From contig CAZAZP010000022.1 in assembly GCA_964489695.1 (NCBI GenBank), positions 1 through 14,264 on the forward strand: a DNA stretch of 14,264 bases. Direction: 5' to 3'. The notes beneath the pieces are model-generated. The model did no database searches and was not told where the DNA came from. It saw only the letters and a program-made list of their open reading frames with translations. Both the position numbers and the translations under genes were made by a program. This DNA is from CAYUXU01 sp964489695. Its GTDB lineage: Bacteria; Bacillota_I; Bacilli_A; Erysipelotrichales; Erysipelotrichaceae. Shown here piece after piece: positions 7,272 through 14,230 of the stretch (the first letter of the stretch is position 1; each line of letters starts with the position of its first letter).

Positions 7272-8321
7272 ATGCATCATCGGTTAAAGGAAGTCCTATA
7301 TTTTTTCCAAGATCCAGCTAAAAAATCTTATTTTAAAATTGGCCAAGAAGTGATTAAATATTGGCGCGAACATAAAGCTTTTCCAAAACAGTATTTTACT
7401 TATGGAGTTTATCGTAAAGGTTCGCCAGCGCTAGATGTTTACGTTCCGGAATCAACTATTCGTCAACTATGGCGCTCAACTGAGCTGTATCCACCAGAAA
7501 AGATAAAAAATTTAAATAATAAATTAGCTTTTTATCAACTTTGTGCTGAAAATGGTCTCAAAACTCCGCAGCTCTATTTTTATAATCAAAAACAGGACTT
7601 TTTTATTCAAAATGAAATTCAACAATTTTCTGATGAATTAGCATTCCGAACCTATTTATTAGCTTTTTTAAAAAAACTTAAGCAAACTAGTCTATTTATC
7701 AAACCAGTTAGTGGTACCCAAGGAGCTGGTTGTCATAAATTAACGGTGGAAAAACTTTCAATCGCTAATGGTTGGACGGAATTATATCAGGAAATAATAA
7801 CTGGGAGTTATATCTTTCAAGAAACCTTAATTCAACACCCGGCCGTGGCGGCTTTAAATCCCAGTAGTATTAATACTTTACGGATGGATGCTTATTTGGC
7901 TGATGATTTGATCGTTTATCCAATTTCTGGTTTATTACGGATTGGTAAAGCGGGCAATGATGTGGATAATGTTTCAGCTGGTGGTTATTTTGTTTCGGTC
8001 AACTTAGCGACTGGTCAACTCCAAGGCGTGGGAAAAAACCGCTTTAAAATCAGTTATGCAACGTATCAAATGTCTCCTGGGACAAATATCCAGCTGGCTG
8101 GTTATCAGTTACCTGAGATCGAATCCGCTATCGCTTTAGTTAAACAAGCGACCCAGGTTTTTGGAGTCCGCTTAGCTGGTTGGGATGTGGCTTTTACGAT
8201 TAATGGTCCAGTTTTGATTGAGGGGAATACTAGTTATGGTATCGGTATTTCTGATATGGCTTATGGGGGTTATATGAACCATCCGATTTTCCCGACGATT
8301 ATTAAGCAACATACCAAATAG
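7272..8321 (+). CDS. Sugar-transfer-associated ATP-grasp protein
   Basis: This 349-residue soluble protein has the pattern of the ATP-grasp family linked to sugar transfer (ATPgrasp_ST). Seen in order: a helical N-terminal part; FIKPVSGTQGAG at 142-153 with the nucleotide-binding lysine K144; NTLRMD at 201-206; RIGKAGNDVDNVSAGG at 223-238; GWDVAFT at 303-309; and the metal-binding IEGN at 316-319 (E317, N319). Family members are usually found among capsule or surface-polysaccharide genes and are thought to ligate or modify a sugar-linked carboxylate; the actual reaction is not established. Here no glycosyltransferase is adjacent, but it is divergent from an LtaS-like gene, which suggests a role in teichoic acid or glycan decoration (inference). 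AAAGGTGG lies 7-8 nt before the start. No terminator is seen after the stop, so some transcription may run into the guanine riboswitch. Confidence 0.8.
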   Translation: MHHRLKEVLYFFQDPAKKSYFKIGQEVIKYWREHKAFPKQYFTYGVYRKGSPALDVYVPESTIRQLWRSTELYPPEKIKNLNNKLAFYQLCAENGLKTPQLYFYNQKQDFFIQNEIQQFSDELAFRTYLLAFLKKLKQTSLFIKPVSGTQGAGCHKLTVEKLSIANGWTELYQEIITGSYIFQETLIQHPAVAALNPSSINTLRMDAYLADDLIVYPISGLLRIGKAGNDVDNVSAGGYFVSVNLATGQLQGVGKNRFKISYATYQMSPGTNIQLAGYQLPEIESAIALVKQATQVFGVRLAGWDVAFTINGPVLIEGNTSYGIGISDMAYGGYMNHPIFPTIIKQHTK

Positions 8322-8338
8322 ATTTCTGACAATTTAAC

Positions 8339-8366
8339 TTGCATCTCAGTTAATCTATGGTAGAAT
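8339..8366 (+). promoter_or_regulatory. Promoter of the riboswitch-permease unit
   Basis: TTGCAT (8339-8344) and TAGAAT (8361-8366) are 16 nt apart, and TGG just before the -10 gives an extended -10. Transcription would start near 8373, about 10 nt before the riboswitch aptamer. Confidence 0.6.
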
Positions 8367-8380
8367 TACTATATGCTAAA

Positions 8381-8494
8381 ACCGTATATCCTTGCGAATA
8401 TGGCGCAAGAGTCTCTACCCGGTTGCCGTAAATAACCGGACTACGATGGAAGAGCTTTTTGGCGTGCTTCTGTCAATACGGATGGAAGTTTTTT
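8381..8494 (+). ncRNA. Guanine-class purine riboswitch with termination platform
   Basis: The aptamer spans about 8381-8447. P2 is CTTGCG (8391-8396) with CGCAAG (8404-8409) around loop AATATGG. P3 is CCGGTT (8419-8424) with AACCGG (8434-8439) around GCCGTAAAT. Joining sequence TCTCTACC and GGACTAC match the purine-riboswitch consensus. P1 is short, CGTA (8383-8386) with TACG (8442-8445). The specificity base in GACTAC is C (8441), which marks guanine/hypoxanthine rather than adenine. In the platform, CTTCTGTC (8467-8474) can pair with either of two identical GATGGAAG copies. The 5' copy (8445-8452), which overlaps the P1 3' strand, gives an antiterminator; the 3' copy (8481-8488), before TTTTTT, gives a terminator. 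Ligand binding would therefore shut off the purine permease. Confidence 0.95.
8467..8494 (+). terminator. Riboswitch-controlled intrinsic terminator
   Basis: CTTCTGTC (8467-8474) pairs with GATGGAAG (8481-8488) over 8 bp including two G-U pairs, with loop AATACG, followed by six T (8489-8494). Confidence 0.8.
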
Positions 8495-8532
8495 CATTTC
8501 AGACGGGTTTGGCACACAGAAAGGAGAACTTT

Positions 8533-9849
8533 ATGTTCGAAAAATTATTTGGCCTGAAAGAAAAGGGCTCCAATGTTAAAACGGAATTATTAGCTGGTTT
8601 AACGACCTTCTTAACGATGGCGTATATTTTGGCAGTTAATCCAGGTATTCTTTCCGAAGGGGGAGTACCATTTCAAGCTGCTTTTTTAGCGACGGCTTTA
8701 TCAGCGGCGTTTGCTTCTATTATGATGGGGATTTACGCTAATTATCCTGTGGCGTTAGCCCCTGGAATGGGCTTAAATGCCTTTTTCACCTATAACGTTG
8801 TCTTTGGTTATGGGCTCAGTTGGGAGGCTGCCTTTAGTGCTGTCTTTGCTTCAGGAATTGTCTTTATGCTTATTAGTTTTACTGGTTTACGGAAATGGGT
8901 CATTGAATCAATTCCTAACCAATTAAAACTAGCTATTGGAGCCGGTATTGGTTTCTTTATTGCCTTTATTGGCTTAAAAAATGCGGGGATTATTATCGCT
9001 GATCAAGCTACCTTTGTGGCTTTAGGCAATTTAACCCACCCAGCTGTTTTATTAGCTTTAGTTGGTTTAGTTATTACCTTAGTGTTATTAGCTTTTAAAG
9101 TTAAAGCAGCGGTCTTTTTCGGTATGGTGGCGACGGCTTTAATCGGTGTTGTGGCTGGTTTAATGGGTGTGGCTGACATGCCAGAATTACCTAGCCAAAT
9201 TATTAGCTTTAGTTTTGATACTTCAGCGATTGGTGCTTTTGCTCGTGGCTTTCAAGAACTCTTTGCTCATCCGCAAGCGATTGTCATTATCTTTACCTTT
9301 TTATTTGTGGACTTCTTTGATACAGCTGGTACCTTAGTTGCCGTTGCTAATCGGACTAATTTGGTTCAAGCTGATGGTAGCTTAAAAGATGTCGAAAAAG
9401 CTTTTATGAGTGATGCCGTTGGAACAGTAGTCGGGGCTGCCTTAGGTACTTCTACGGTTACTTCCTTTATTGAATCAGCTTCTGGGATTGAAGTTGGGGG
9501 CCGCTCAGGGTTAACCACCGTCACGACTGGAGTCTTATTTATTGCTTCGATTATTTTAGCACCGTTACTTGTTGTTGTTAATTCAGCAGTAACCGCGCCA
9601 GCTTTAGTGGTAGTTGGTATCTTAATGGCGCAACAATTAAGTGGCATTGATTGGAATGACTTTGTTTTTGCTGCCAGTGGTTTTATTACAGTGGTCATGA
9701 TGATTTTATCTTATTCAATTTCTAACGGTATTGCTTTAGGTTTCATTACTTATGTTGTAATGGCGGTGGCTTCTAAACGCATTAAAGAAATTAAACCGGT
9801 TGTTTGGATCTTATTACCAATTTTTATTCTACACTTTATCTTAAAGTAA
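8533..9849 (+). CDS. pbuG: NCS2/AzgA-type purine permease (guanine/hypoxanthine)
   Basis: This 438-residue membrane transporter is predicted to import guanine and hypoxanthine by proton symport. Features: the N-terminal MFEKLFGLKEKGSNVKTELLAG typical opening (split by family as FGL then TEllAG), APGMGLNAFFTY at 76-87, VDFFDTAGT in the middle, and the substrate-region pattern TSTVTSFIESASG followed by EVGGRSGL. These are AzgA/PbuG-type signatures and separate it from the uracil/xanthine branch. I place the start at 8533, behind AAGGAG with a 6-nt spacer. An in-frame ATG-like start further upstream at 8392 would put the riboswitch aptamer inside the coding region and is not credible. The gene is controlled by the guanine riboswitch just upstream, which supports the substrate call, and is closed by the terminator at 9878-9916. 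Confidence 0.93.
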   Translation: MFEKLFGLKEKGSNVKTELLAGLTTFLTMAYILAVNPGILSEGGVPFQAAFLATALSAAFASIMMGIYANYPVALAPGMGLNAFFTYNVVFGYGLSWEAAFSAVFASGIVFMLISFTGLRKWVIESIPNQLKLAIGAGIGFFIAFIGLKNAGIIIADQATFVALGNLTHPAVLLALVGLVITLVLLAFKVKAAVFFGMVATALIGVVAGLMGVADMPELPSQIISFSFDTSAIGAFARGFQELFAHPQAIVIIFTFLFVDFFDTAGTLVAVANRTNLVQADGSLKDVEKAFMSDAVGTVVGAALGTSTVTSFIESASGIEVGGRSGLTTVTTGVLFIASIILAPLLVVVNSAVTAPALVVVGILMAQQLSGIDWNDFVFAASGFITVVMMILSYSISNGIALGFITYVVMAVASKRIKEIKPVVWILLPIFILHFILK

Positions 9850-9877
9850 ATATTTCTTAAAAATCTTCAATAGCCCA

Positions 9878-9916
9878 AAACCTCCAGCCCTAATTTTAAT
9901 GGTTGGGGGTTTTTTT
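9878..9916 (+). terminator. Intrinsic terminator after the purine permease
   Basis: AAACCTCCAGCC (9878-9889) pairs with GGTTGGGGGTTT (9901-9912) over 12 bp with two G-U pairs. The T-run is 9910-9916. Confidence 0.9.
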
Positions 9917-9946
9917 GGTAAAAACAAGCAACTAGGCTTTTTCTGT

Positions 9947-9975
9947 TTGCTATCAACCAGTTTGTTTAATATAAT
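9947..9975 (+). promoter_or_regulatory. Promoter of the gcv operon
   Basis: TTGCTA (9947-9952) and a consensus TATAAT (9970-9975) are 17 nt apart. Transcription would start near 9982, leaving a leader of about 43 nt, too short for a glycine riboswitch. Confidence 0.7.
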
Positions 9976-9980
9976 TAAAC
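9964..9980. promoter_or_regulatory. Inverted repeat over the gcv -10 box (possible operator)
   Basis: GTTTAAT (9964-9970) and ATTAAAC (9974-9980) are perfect inverted copies separated by ATA, and they cover the -10 box. The position suits a repressor operator, but AT-rich symmetry can arise by chance. Confidence 0.4.
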
Positions 9981-10024
9981 TAACAAGTGAAATAAGCTTT
10001 AATTTAGAAAATAGAAAGGGGTTT

Positions 10025-11074
10025 ATGGAAAAAATAACAGCACTTTATGCTGAACACCAAGCACTCCAAGCTAAAATAGTAGATTTTGCTGGTTTTCAAA
10101 TGCCAATTCAATATCCAACCGGAATCATTGCGGAACATTTAGCTGTCCGAAATCAGGTCGGGATGTTTGATGTCAGCCATATGGGTGAAATATTAGTCAA
10201 AGGACCAGCGGCTAGTAAATTTCTTGATTATGTGTTAACCAGTAAGAGTAGTAGTTTAACCGCTGGTGGGATAAAATATGGTTTATTATGCCAGCCAGAT
10301 GGTGGAGTTATTGATGATTTATTGGTTTATTGTTTAAGTGATGAGGCTTATTTATTAGTCGTAAATGCTTCTAATATTACAAAAGATTACCAATGGCTAA
10401 AAGATCAAGCTTTTAGTGGGGTTGAAATTATTGATAAAAGTAGTGACTATAGTGTAATTGCCGTTCAAGGTCCTAGTAGTCTTAAAGTTTTATCTGAGTT
10501 TTGGCCCAATTTACCGAAAAAAAGATATACCTTTCAAGAACTTGCTTATCAAAATGAACCATGTCTTATTTCAAAGACGGGTTATACCGGAGAAGCGGGT
10601 TATGAAATATATTTACCCAATGCTTTAGCCCCAGTTTTATGGCAAGCATTATTAGCTAAAGGAGTATTGCCTTGTGGTTTAGGAGCACGAGACACGTTGC
10701 GCTTAGAAGCAGGTTTACCGCTTTATGGTCAAGAGCTTAGTGCTAAGATTAATCCTTTAGAAGCAGGTCTTGGATACTTTGTTGATTTTAGTAAAGCGGA
10801 TTTCATCGGTAAAGCGGCTTTAATGGCCCCAGTTAATCGAAAACTAATCGCTTTTCGTTTAGATCAACGTTTAATTGCGCGGGCTTTAATGCCAGTTTAT
10901 CAAGCTGAGGTAGTCGTGGGCGAAGTAACTTCCGGTACTTATTCCCCAAGTCTAAAAGCCGGAATTGGTTTGGGCTTAGTTGAGATTACTGCTAACTTAA
11001 CTAAGTTATCAGTAAATATCCGAAATCATCCGGAGCCATTAATCGTGGTCGATTTACCATTTATTAAAAAATAG
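10025..11074 (+). CDS. gcvT: Glycine cleavage system T protein (aminomethyltransferase)
   Basis: GcvT takes the aminomethyl group from lipoyl-GcvH, releases ammonia and forms 5,10-methylene-tetrahydrofolate in the cytosol. The 349-residue product shows the family landmarks: FAGFQMPIQY near 21-30, VGMFDVSHMGEI near 45-55, GGVIDDLLVY at about 93-102 with the folate-contacting aspartate (D97 or D98), SKTGYTGEAGYEIY, and GLGARDTLRLEAGLPLYGQEL. I chose the ATG at 10025, behind AGAAAGGGG. The reading frame stays open back to 9899, but that earlier start would include the terminator stem of the previous gene and the promoter, so it is rejected. It is the first gene of gcvT-gcvH-gcvPA-gcvPB, with 11 bp to gcvH. 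The spacer between GGGG and ATG is short (3 nt). Confidence 0.96.
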   Translation: MEKITALYAEHQALQAKIVDFAGFQMPIQYPTGIIAEHLAVRNQVGMFDVSHMGEILVKGPAASKFLDYVLTSKSSSLTAGGIKYGLLCQPDGGVIDDLLVYCLSDEAYLLVVNASNITKDYQWLKDQAFSGVEIIDKSSDYSVIAVQGPSSLKVLSEFWPNLPKKRYTFQELAYQNEPCLISKTGYTGEAGYEIYLPNALAPVLWQALLAKGVLPCGLGARDTLRLEAGLPLYGQELSAKINPLEAGLGYFVDFSKADFIGKAALMAPVNRKLIAFRLDQRLIARALMPVYQAEVVVGEVTSGTYSPSLKAGIGLGLVEITANLTKLSVNIRNHPEPLIVVDLPFIKK

Positions 11075-11085
11075 AAGGAGAAAAG

Positions 11086-11445
11086 ATGAAAGAATTACGT
11101 TTTGCGCCAACTCATGAGTGGCTACAAGTTTTAGAAAATGGCCATGGCCAGATTGGAATTTCCGAACATGCTCAAGCAGAACTCGGAGATATTGTTTTTT
11201 TAGAATTACCAGCGGTGGGCAGTAAACTTATTAAAGGTGAAAGCTTCGCAACGGTAGAATCAGTTAAAGCAGTCTCAGAACTATATGCGCCAGTCGATGG
11301 CGTCGTCGTGAGTGTGAATGAAGCATTAATTGAACAACCAGAGTTACTCAACCAAGATCCCTTACATCATTGGGTGGTGGAGATCGCCGAAATGGGAACA
11401 AGTGATGATTTGTTAACTGAGGAAGATTATTTAGCAACTTTATAA
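11086..11445 (+). CDS. gcvH: Glycine cleavage system H protein (lipoyl carrier)
   Basis: GcvH carries the reaction intermediate on a lipoyl arm between the P, T and L proteins. The 119-residue product is a normal full-length H protein: FAPTHEWLQV at the N-terminus, GISEHAQAELGDIVFLELP, then the lipoylation site GESFATVESVKAVSELYAP with K61 as the modified lysine, and the C-terminal LLTEEDYLATL. AAGGAG precedes the start at good spacing, 11 bp after gcvT; gcvPA follows 11 bp on. In some bacteria H protein also feeds lipoate to other enzymes; nothing here shows whether that applies. Confidence 0.97.
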   Translation: MKELRFAPTHEWLQVLENGHGQIGISEHAQAELGDIVFLELPAVGSKLIKGESFATVESVKAVSELYAPVDGVVVSVNEALIEQPELLNQDPLHHWVVEIAEMGTSDDLLTEEDYLATL

Positions 11446-11456
11446 GGGAGGAAATT

Positions 11457-12776
11457 ATGGCCGACTATGTTGTTAACACTGCTGGACAACAAGCCGCAAT
11501 GTTAGCTGAGATTAAGCTATCTTGGGAAGAAATTTTAGCAACAATCCCAACAGAAGTCCGCTTAAAGCGTGAACTTGCTTTACCAAGTGGATTAAGTGAA
11601 ATCGAAGTAAAAGAAAAAATGACAGCTTACGCTGCTAATAATCAAGTTTTTTCGACAATTTTAAAAGGGGCTGGGGCTTATCAACACTTTATTCCAAGTG
11701 TCGTTAAAAGTTTAGCTAACCGAGCTGAATTTTTAACCACTTATACACCTTATCAAGCAGAATTCTCACAAGGTGTCTTGCAAGCTATTTTTGAATATCA
11801 AACTATGATGGCGGATTTAACCGGGATGTTTGCTTCCAATGCTAGTGTTTATGATGGGCCTAGTGCCGTGGCGGAAGCGATTAATATGACAGTTAGCTCA
11901 CAAAAAAATCAAGTGTTTTTAGCCGCCACTTTGGCCCCCCACATTATTGAAACAGTGAAAACTTATACCACATTTTTACCAACTGAGATTGAAATGATTC
12001 CAAGTTTAAACGGACGGATTGATTTAGCATATTTAAAACAAGCATTATCAGATAAAACAGCGAGTGTAGTTATTCCCCAACCAAACTATTATGGAATTTT
12101 AGAAGATATGACAGCGATTAGTGCACTATTAAAGGAGCATGATATTCCTTTAATTGCTTATGTGAATCCCCATACTTTAGGCTTACTTAAAACCCCGGGA
12201 GCTTATGGAGCTAGTATTGCGGTTGGGGAAGCTCAACCACTGGGGTTACCTTTAGCTTTTGGTGGTCCTTATTTAGGTTTTATGTGTGCTAATGAAAAGT
12301 TTACCCGGCGTTTACCCGGTCGAATAGTGGGTGAAACCGTTGATCAAAATGGGAAACGAGCTTATACCTTAACCTTGCAAGCCCGCGAACAACATATTCG
12401 TCGTGAAAAAGCGTCGAGTAGTATTTGTTCGAATCAAGCCCATTGCGCCTTAACCGCGGCGATTTATCTTTCTGCGGTGGGTCCAACTGGCTTAAAAGAA
12501 GTCGCGAATCTCTCTTATCAAAGAGCACATTATTTCCAAGCTGAACTTGCTAAACTGGGTTATAAGTTAGTTTATGATCAACCATTTTTCCATGAATTTT
12601 TAACTACGACGCCAATTAAAGCTAAAGAAATTGAAGCCCAGTTAGCTAAACACCAAGTTTTAGCGGGTGAAGTGCTGGATGAATATCAAATGCTTTGGTG
12701 TGTGACGGAAATGGTCAGTGAACCAGCGCTAGATCAAGTACTTAGTTACTTAAAGGAGGTCGCGCGCCATGAGTAA
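11457..12776 (+). CDS. gcvPA: Glycine dehydrogenase (decarboxylating) subunit 1
   Basis: This is the alpha subunit of the two-subunit P protein, which decarboxylates glycine with pyridoxal phosphate and passes the aminomethyl group to GcvH. The 439-residue product shows FLKGAGAYQHFIPSVV-like wording (FSTILKGAGAYQHF), TPYQAEFSQGVLQAIFEYQTMMADLTGM, NASVYDGPSAVAEA, PLAFGGPYLGFM, and GRIVGETVDQNGKRAYTLTLQAREQHIRREKASSSIC. The PLP lysine is on the partner subunit, as expected. Its start follows GGGAGG by 6 nt. The 3' end overlaps gcvPB by 8 nt, with the AAAGGAGGT ribosome binding site for gcvPB inside this gene, so the two subunits are likely made in step. Confidence 0.96.
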   Translation: MADYVVNTAGQQAAMLAEIKLSWEEILATIPTEVRLKRELALPSGLSEIEVKEKMTAYAANNQVFSTILKGAGAYQHFIPSVVKSLANRAEFLTTYTPYQAEFSQGVLQAIFEYQTMMADLTGMFASNASVYDGPSAVAEAINMTVSSQKNQVFLAATLAPHIIETVKTYTTFLPTEIEMIPSLNGRIDLAYLKQALSDKTASVVIPQPNYYGILEDMTAISALLKEHDIPLIAYVNPHTLGLLKTPGAYGASIAVGEAQPLGLPLAFGGPYLGFMCANEKFTRRLPGRIVGETVDQNGKRAYTLTLQAREQHIRREKASSSICSNQAHCALTAAIYLSAVGPTGLKEVANLSYQRAHYFQAELAKLGYKLVYDQPFFHEFLTTTPIKAKEIEAQLAKHQVLAGEVLDEYQMLWCVTEMVSEPALDQVLSYLKEVARHE

Positions 12777-14199
12777 ACTTATTTTTGAATTAAGTCAAGC
12801 TGGCCGACGCACCACTACCTTCCCAAAAACGGTATTAACCTATCAAGTCCCAGCTGAATTTTTAAACACCAGTGAACCCGTTTTACCAGCCGTGGCGGAA
12901 ATCGATTTAGTTAGACATTATACTAATTTATCACGGGAAACCCATGGCGTTGATAACGTCTTTTATCCCTTAGGCTCTTGCACGATGAAATATAATCCTA
13001 AGGTAAATGAAGAGATGGCCAGTTTAACTGGTTTTACCCAACTGCATCCTCGCCAAAATCCTAGCAGTATTCCGGGAGCTTTAACCGCGTTAGGCGAATT
13101 ACAAGAAATGTTAGCGGAAATTACTGGGATGGAAGCTTTTACGCTCCAACCAGCTGCCGGAGCACAAGGTGAATTTTTAGGGATGTTATTGATTCATCAC
13201 TATCACCAAGCCCGTAATGATTTAAAAAGAACTAAGGTTATCGTCCCTGATTCAGCGCACGGGACTAATCCAGCTAGCGCCGTCATGGCTGGCTTTGAGG
13301 TTGTCACAGTAGCGTCTGATGCCCAAGGTGGTGTAGATATCGCGGCTTTAAAAGCGTTGGTTAACGAAGAAACCGCAGCTTTAATGCTTACTAATCCAAA
13401 TACCTTAGGTTTATTTGACCAAAATATCGTAGCGATTGCGGAGATTGTGCATCAAGCAGGTGGGTTACTTTATTATGATGGAGCGAATTTGAATCCCATT
13501 ATGGGTCTTTCGCGACCTGGTGATATGGGCTTTGATGTTGTTCATCTTAATCTCCATAAAACATTTTCCACTCCTCATGGTGGCGGTGGGCCAGGAGCGG
13601 GGCCAGTGGGGGTTAAAGCTCACTTAAAACCCTATTTGCCTAGCGGCACCATCGTAAAAGAAGCTGGGAAATGGACAATCTTGTCTAACCCAACTGGAGT
13701 TGGTCGAATGACAGGTTTTTATGGAAATTTCTTAGTGACGATCCGGGCCTTAACTTATATTTTAACTTTAGGAAAAGAAGGCTTGGTTAATAGTGCGAAA
13801 AATGCAATTATAAATGCCAATTATATGTTAAGGAAACTTAGTGATGTTTATGAAGTGGCTTATCCCGGTATTTGTATGCATGAATTTGTGTTAAGTTTAG
13901 CTAATGAGAAAAAGCAAGCTGGTTTTACCGCCAAAGATGTGGCGAAAGCATTACTGGATTATGGTATCCATCCACCGACGATGTATTTCCCAAGTGTTGT
14001 GCTGGAAGCTTTAATGGTTGAACCTAACGAAACGGAAAGCCGCGAAACTTTAGACCACGCGATTGCGGTGTTTAAAGAGATCCATCAAAAAGGAGTTAGT
14101 GATCCAACTTGGATTACTAGTGCACCGCACACTTTAAAAAGCCAGCGAGTGGATGAAGTATTAGCTGCTCGTCATCCTATTCTCACTTATAAAAGATAA
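12769..14199 (+). CDS. gcvPB: Glycine dehydrogenase (decarboxylating) subunit 2
   Basis: This is the PLP-binding beta subunit of the split P protein. The 476-residue product is full length. It contains FYPLGSCTMKYNPK near 65-78, LQPAAGAQGEF near 126-135, DSAHGTNPASA near 161-171, YYDGANLN near 235-242, and the PLP-lysine segment NLHKTFSTPHGGGGPG with K264, followed by the glycine-rich phosphate region. The start ATGAGTAAAC lies inside the end of gcvPA, behind a full AAAGGAGGT. It is the last gene of the operon: the stop codon is built into the terminator palindrome. No lpd (L protein) gene follows, so the L subunit would have to come from another locus. Confidence 0.97.
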   Translation: MSKLIFELSQAGRRTTTFPKTVLTYQVPAEFLNTSEPVLPAVAEIDLVRHYTNLSRETHGVDNVFYPLGSCTMKYNPKVNEEMASLTGFTQLHPRQNPSSIPGALTALGELQEMLAEITGMEAFTLQPAAGAQGEFLGMLLIHHYHQARNDLKRTKVIVPDSAHGTNPASAVMAGFEVVTVASDAQGGVDIAALKALVNEETAALMLTNPNTLGLFDQNIVAIAEIVHQAGGLLYYDGANLNPIMGLSRPGDMGFDVVHLNLHKTFSTPHGGGGPGAGPVGVKAHLKPYLPSGTIVKEAGKWTILSNPTGVGRMTGFYGNFLVTIRALTYILTLGKEGLVNSAKNAIINANYMLRKLSDVYEVAYPGICMHEFVLSLANEKKQAGFTAKDVAKALLDYGIHPPTMYFPSVVLEALMVEPNETESRETLDHAIAVFKEIHQKGVSDPTWITSAPHTLKSQRVDEVLAARHPILTYKR

Positions 14200-14230
14200 A
14201 AAGCTAAGTCAATTGACTTAGCTTTTATTT
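14199..14230 (+). terminator. Symmetric, probably bidirectional terminator after gcvPB
   Basis: AAAAGCTAAGTCAA (14199-14212) and TTGACTTAGCTTTT (14213-14226) are perfect inverted copies with no gap, so about 12 bp could pair around a 4-nt loop. A tract follows at each end (T-rich downstream, A-rich upstream), so it could work from both strands. Confidence 0.88.

Noticed and set aside
8392..8532. In-frame N-terminal extension of the purine permease (47 residues)
   Set aside because: It overlaps the riboswitch aptamer and terminator; family alignment and the AAGGAG site both support the start at 8533.
9366..9698. Minus-strand open frame opposite the purine permease
   Set aside because: It is low-complexity Thr/Ala/Val-rich translation antisense to conserved transporter sequence; a shadow frame.
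9899..10024. In-frame N-terminal extension of GcvT (42 residues)
   Set aside because: It begins in the previous gene's terminator and covers the gcv promoter; GcvT homology begins at the ATG at 10025.
12301..12528. Minus-strand open frame opposite gcvPA
   Set aside because: It is antisense to the conserved REQHIRREKA region and has no independent coding evidence.
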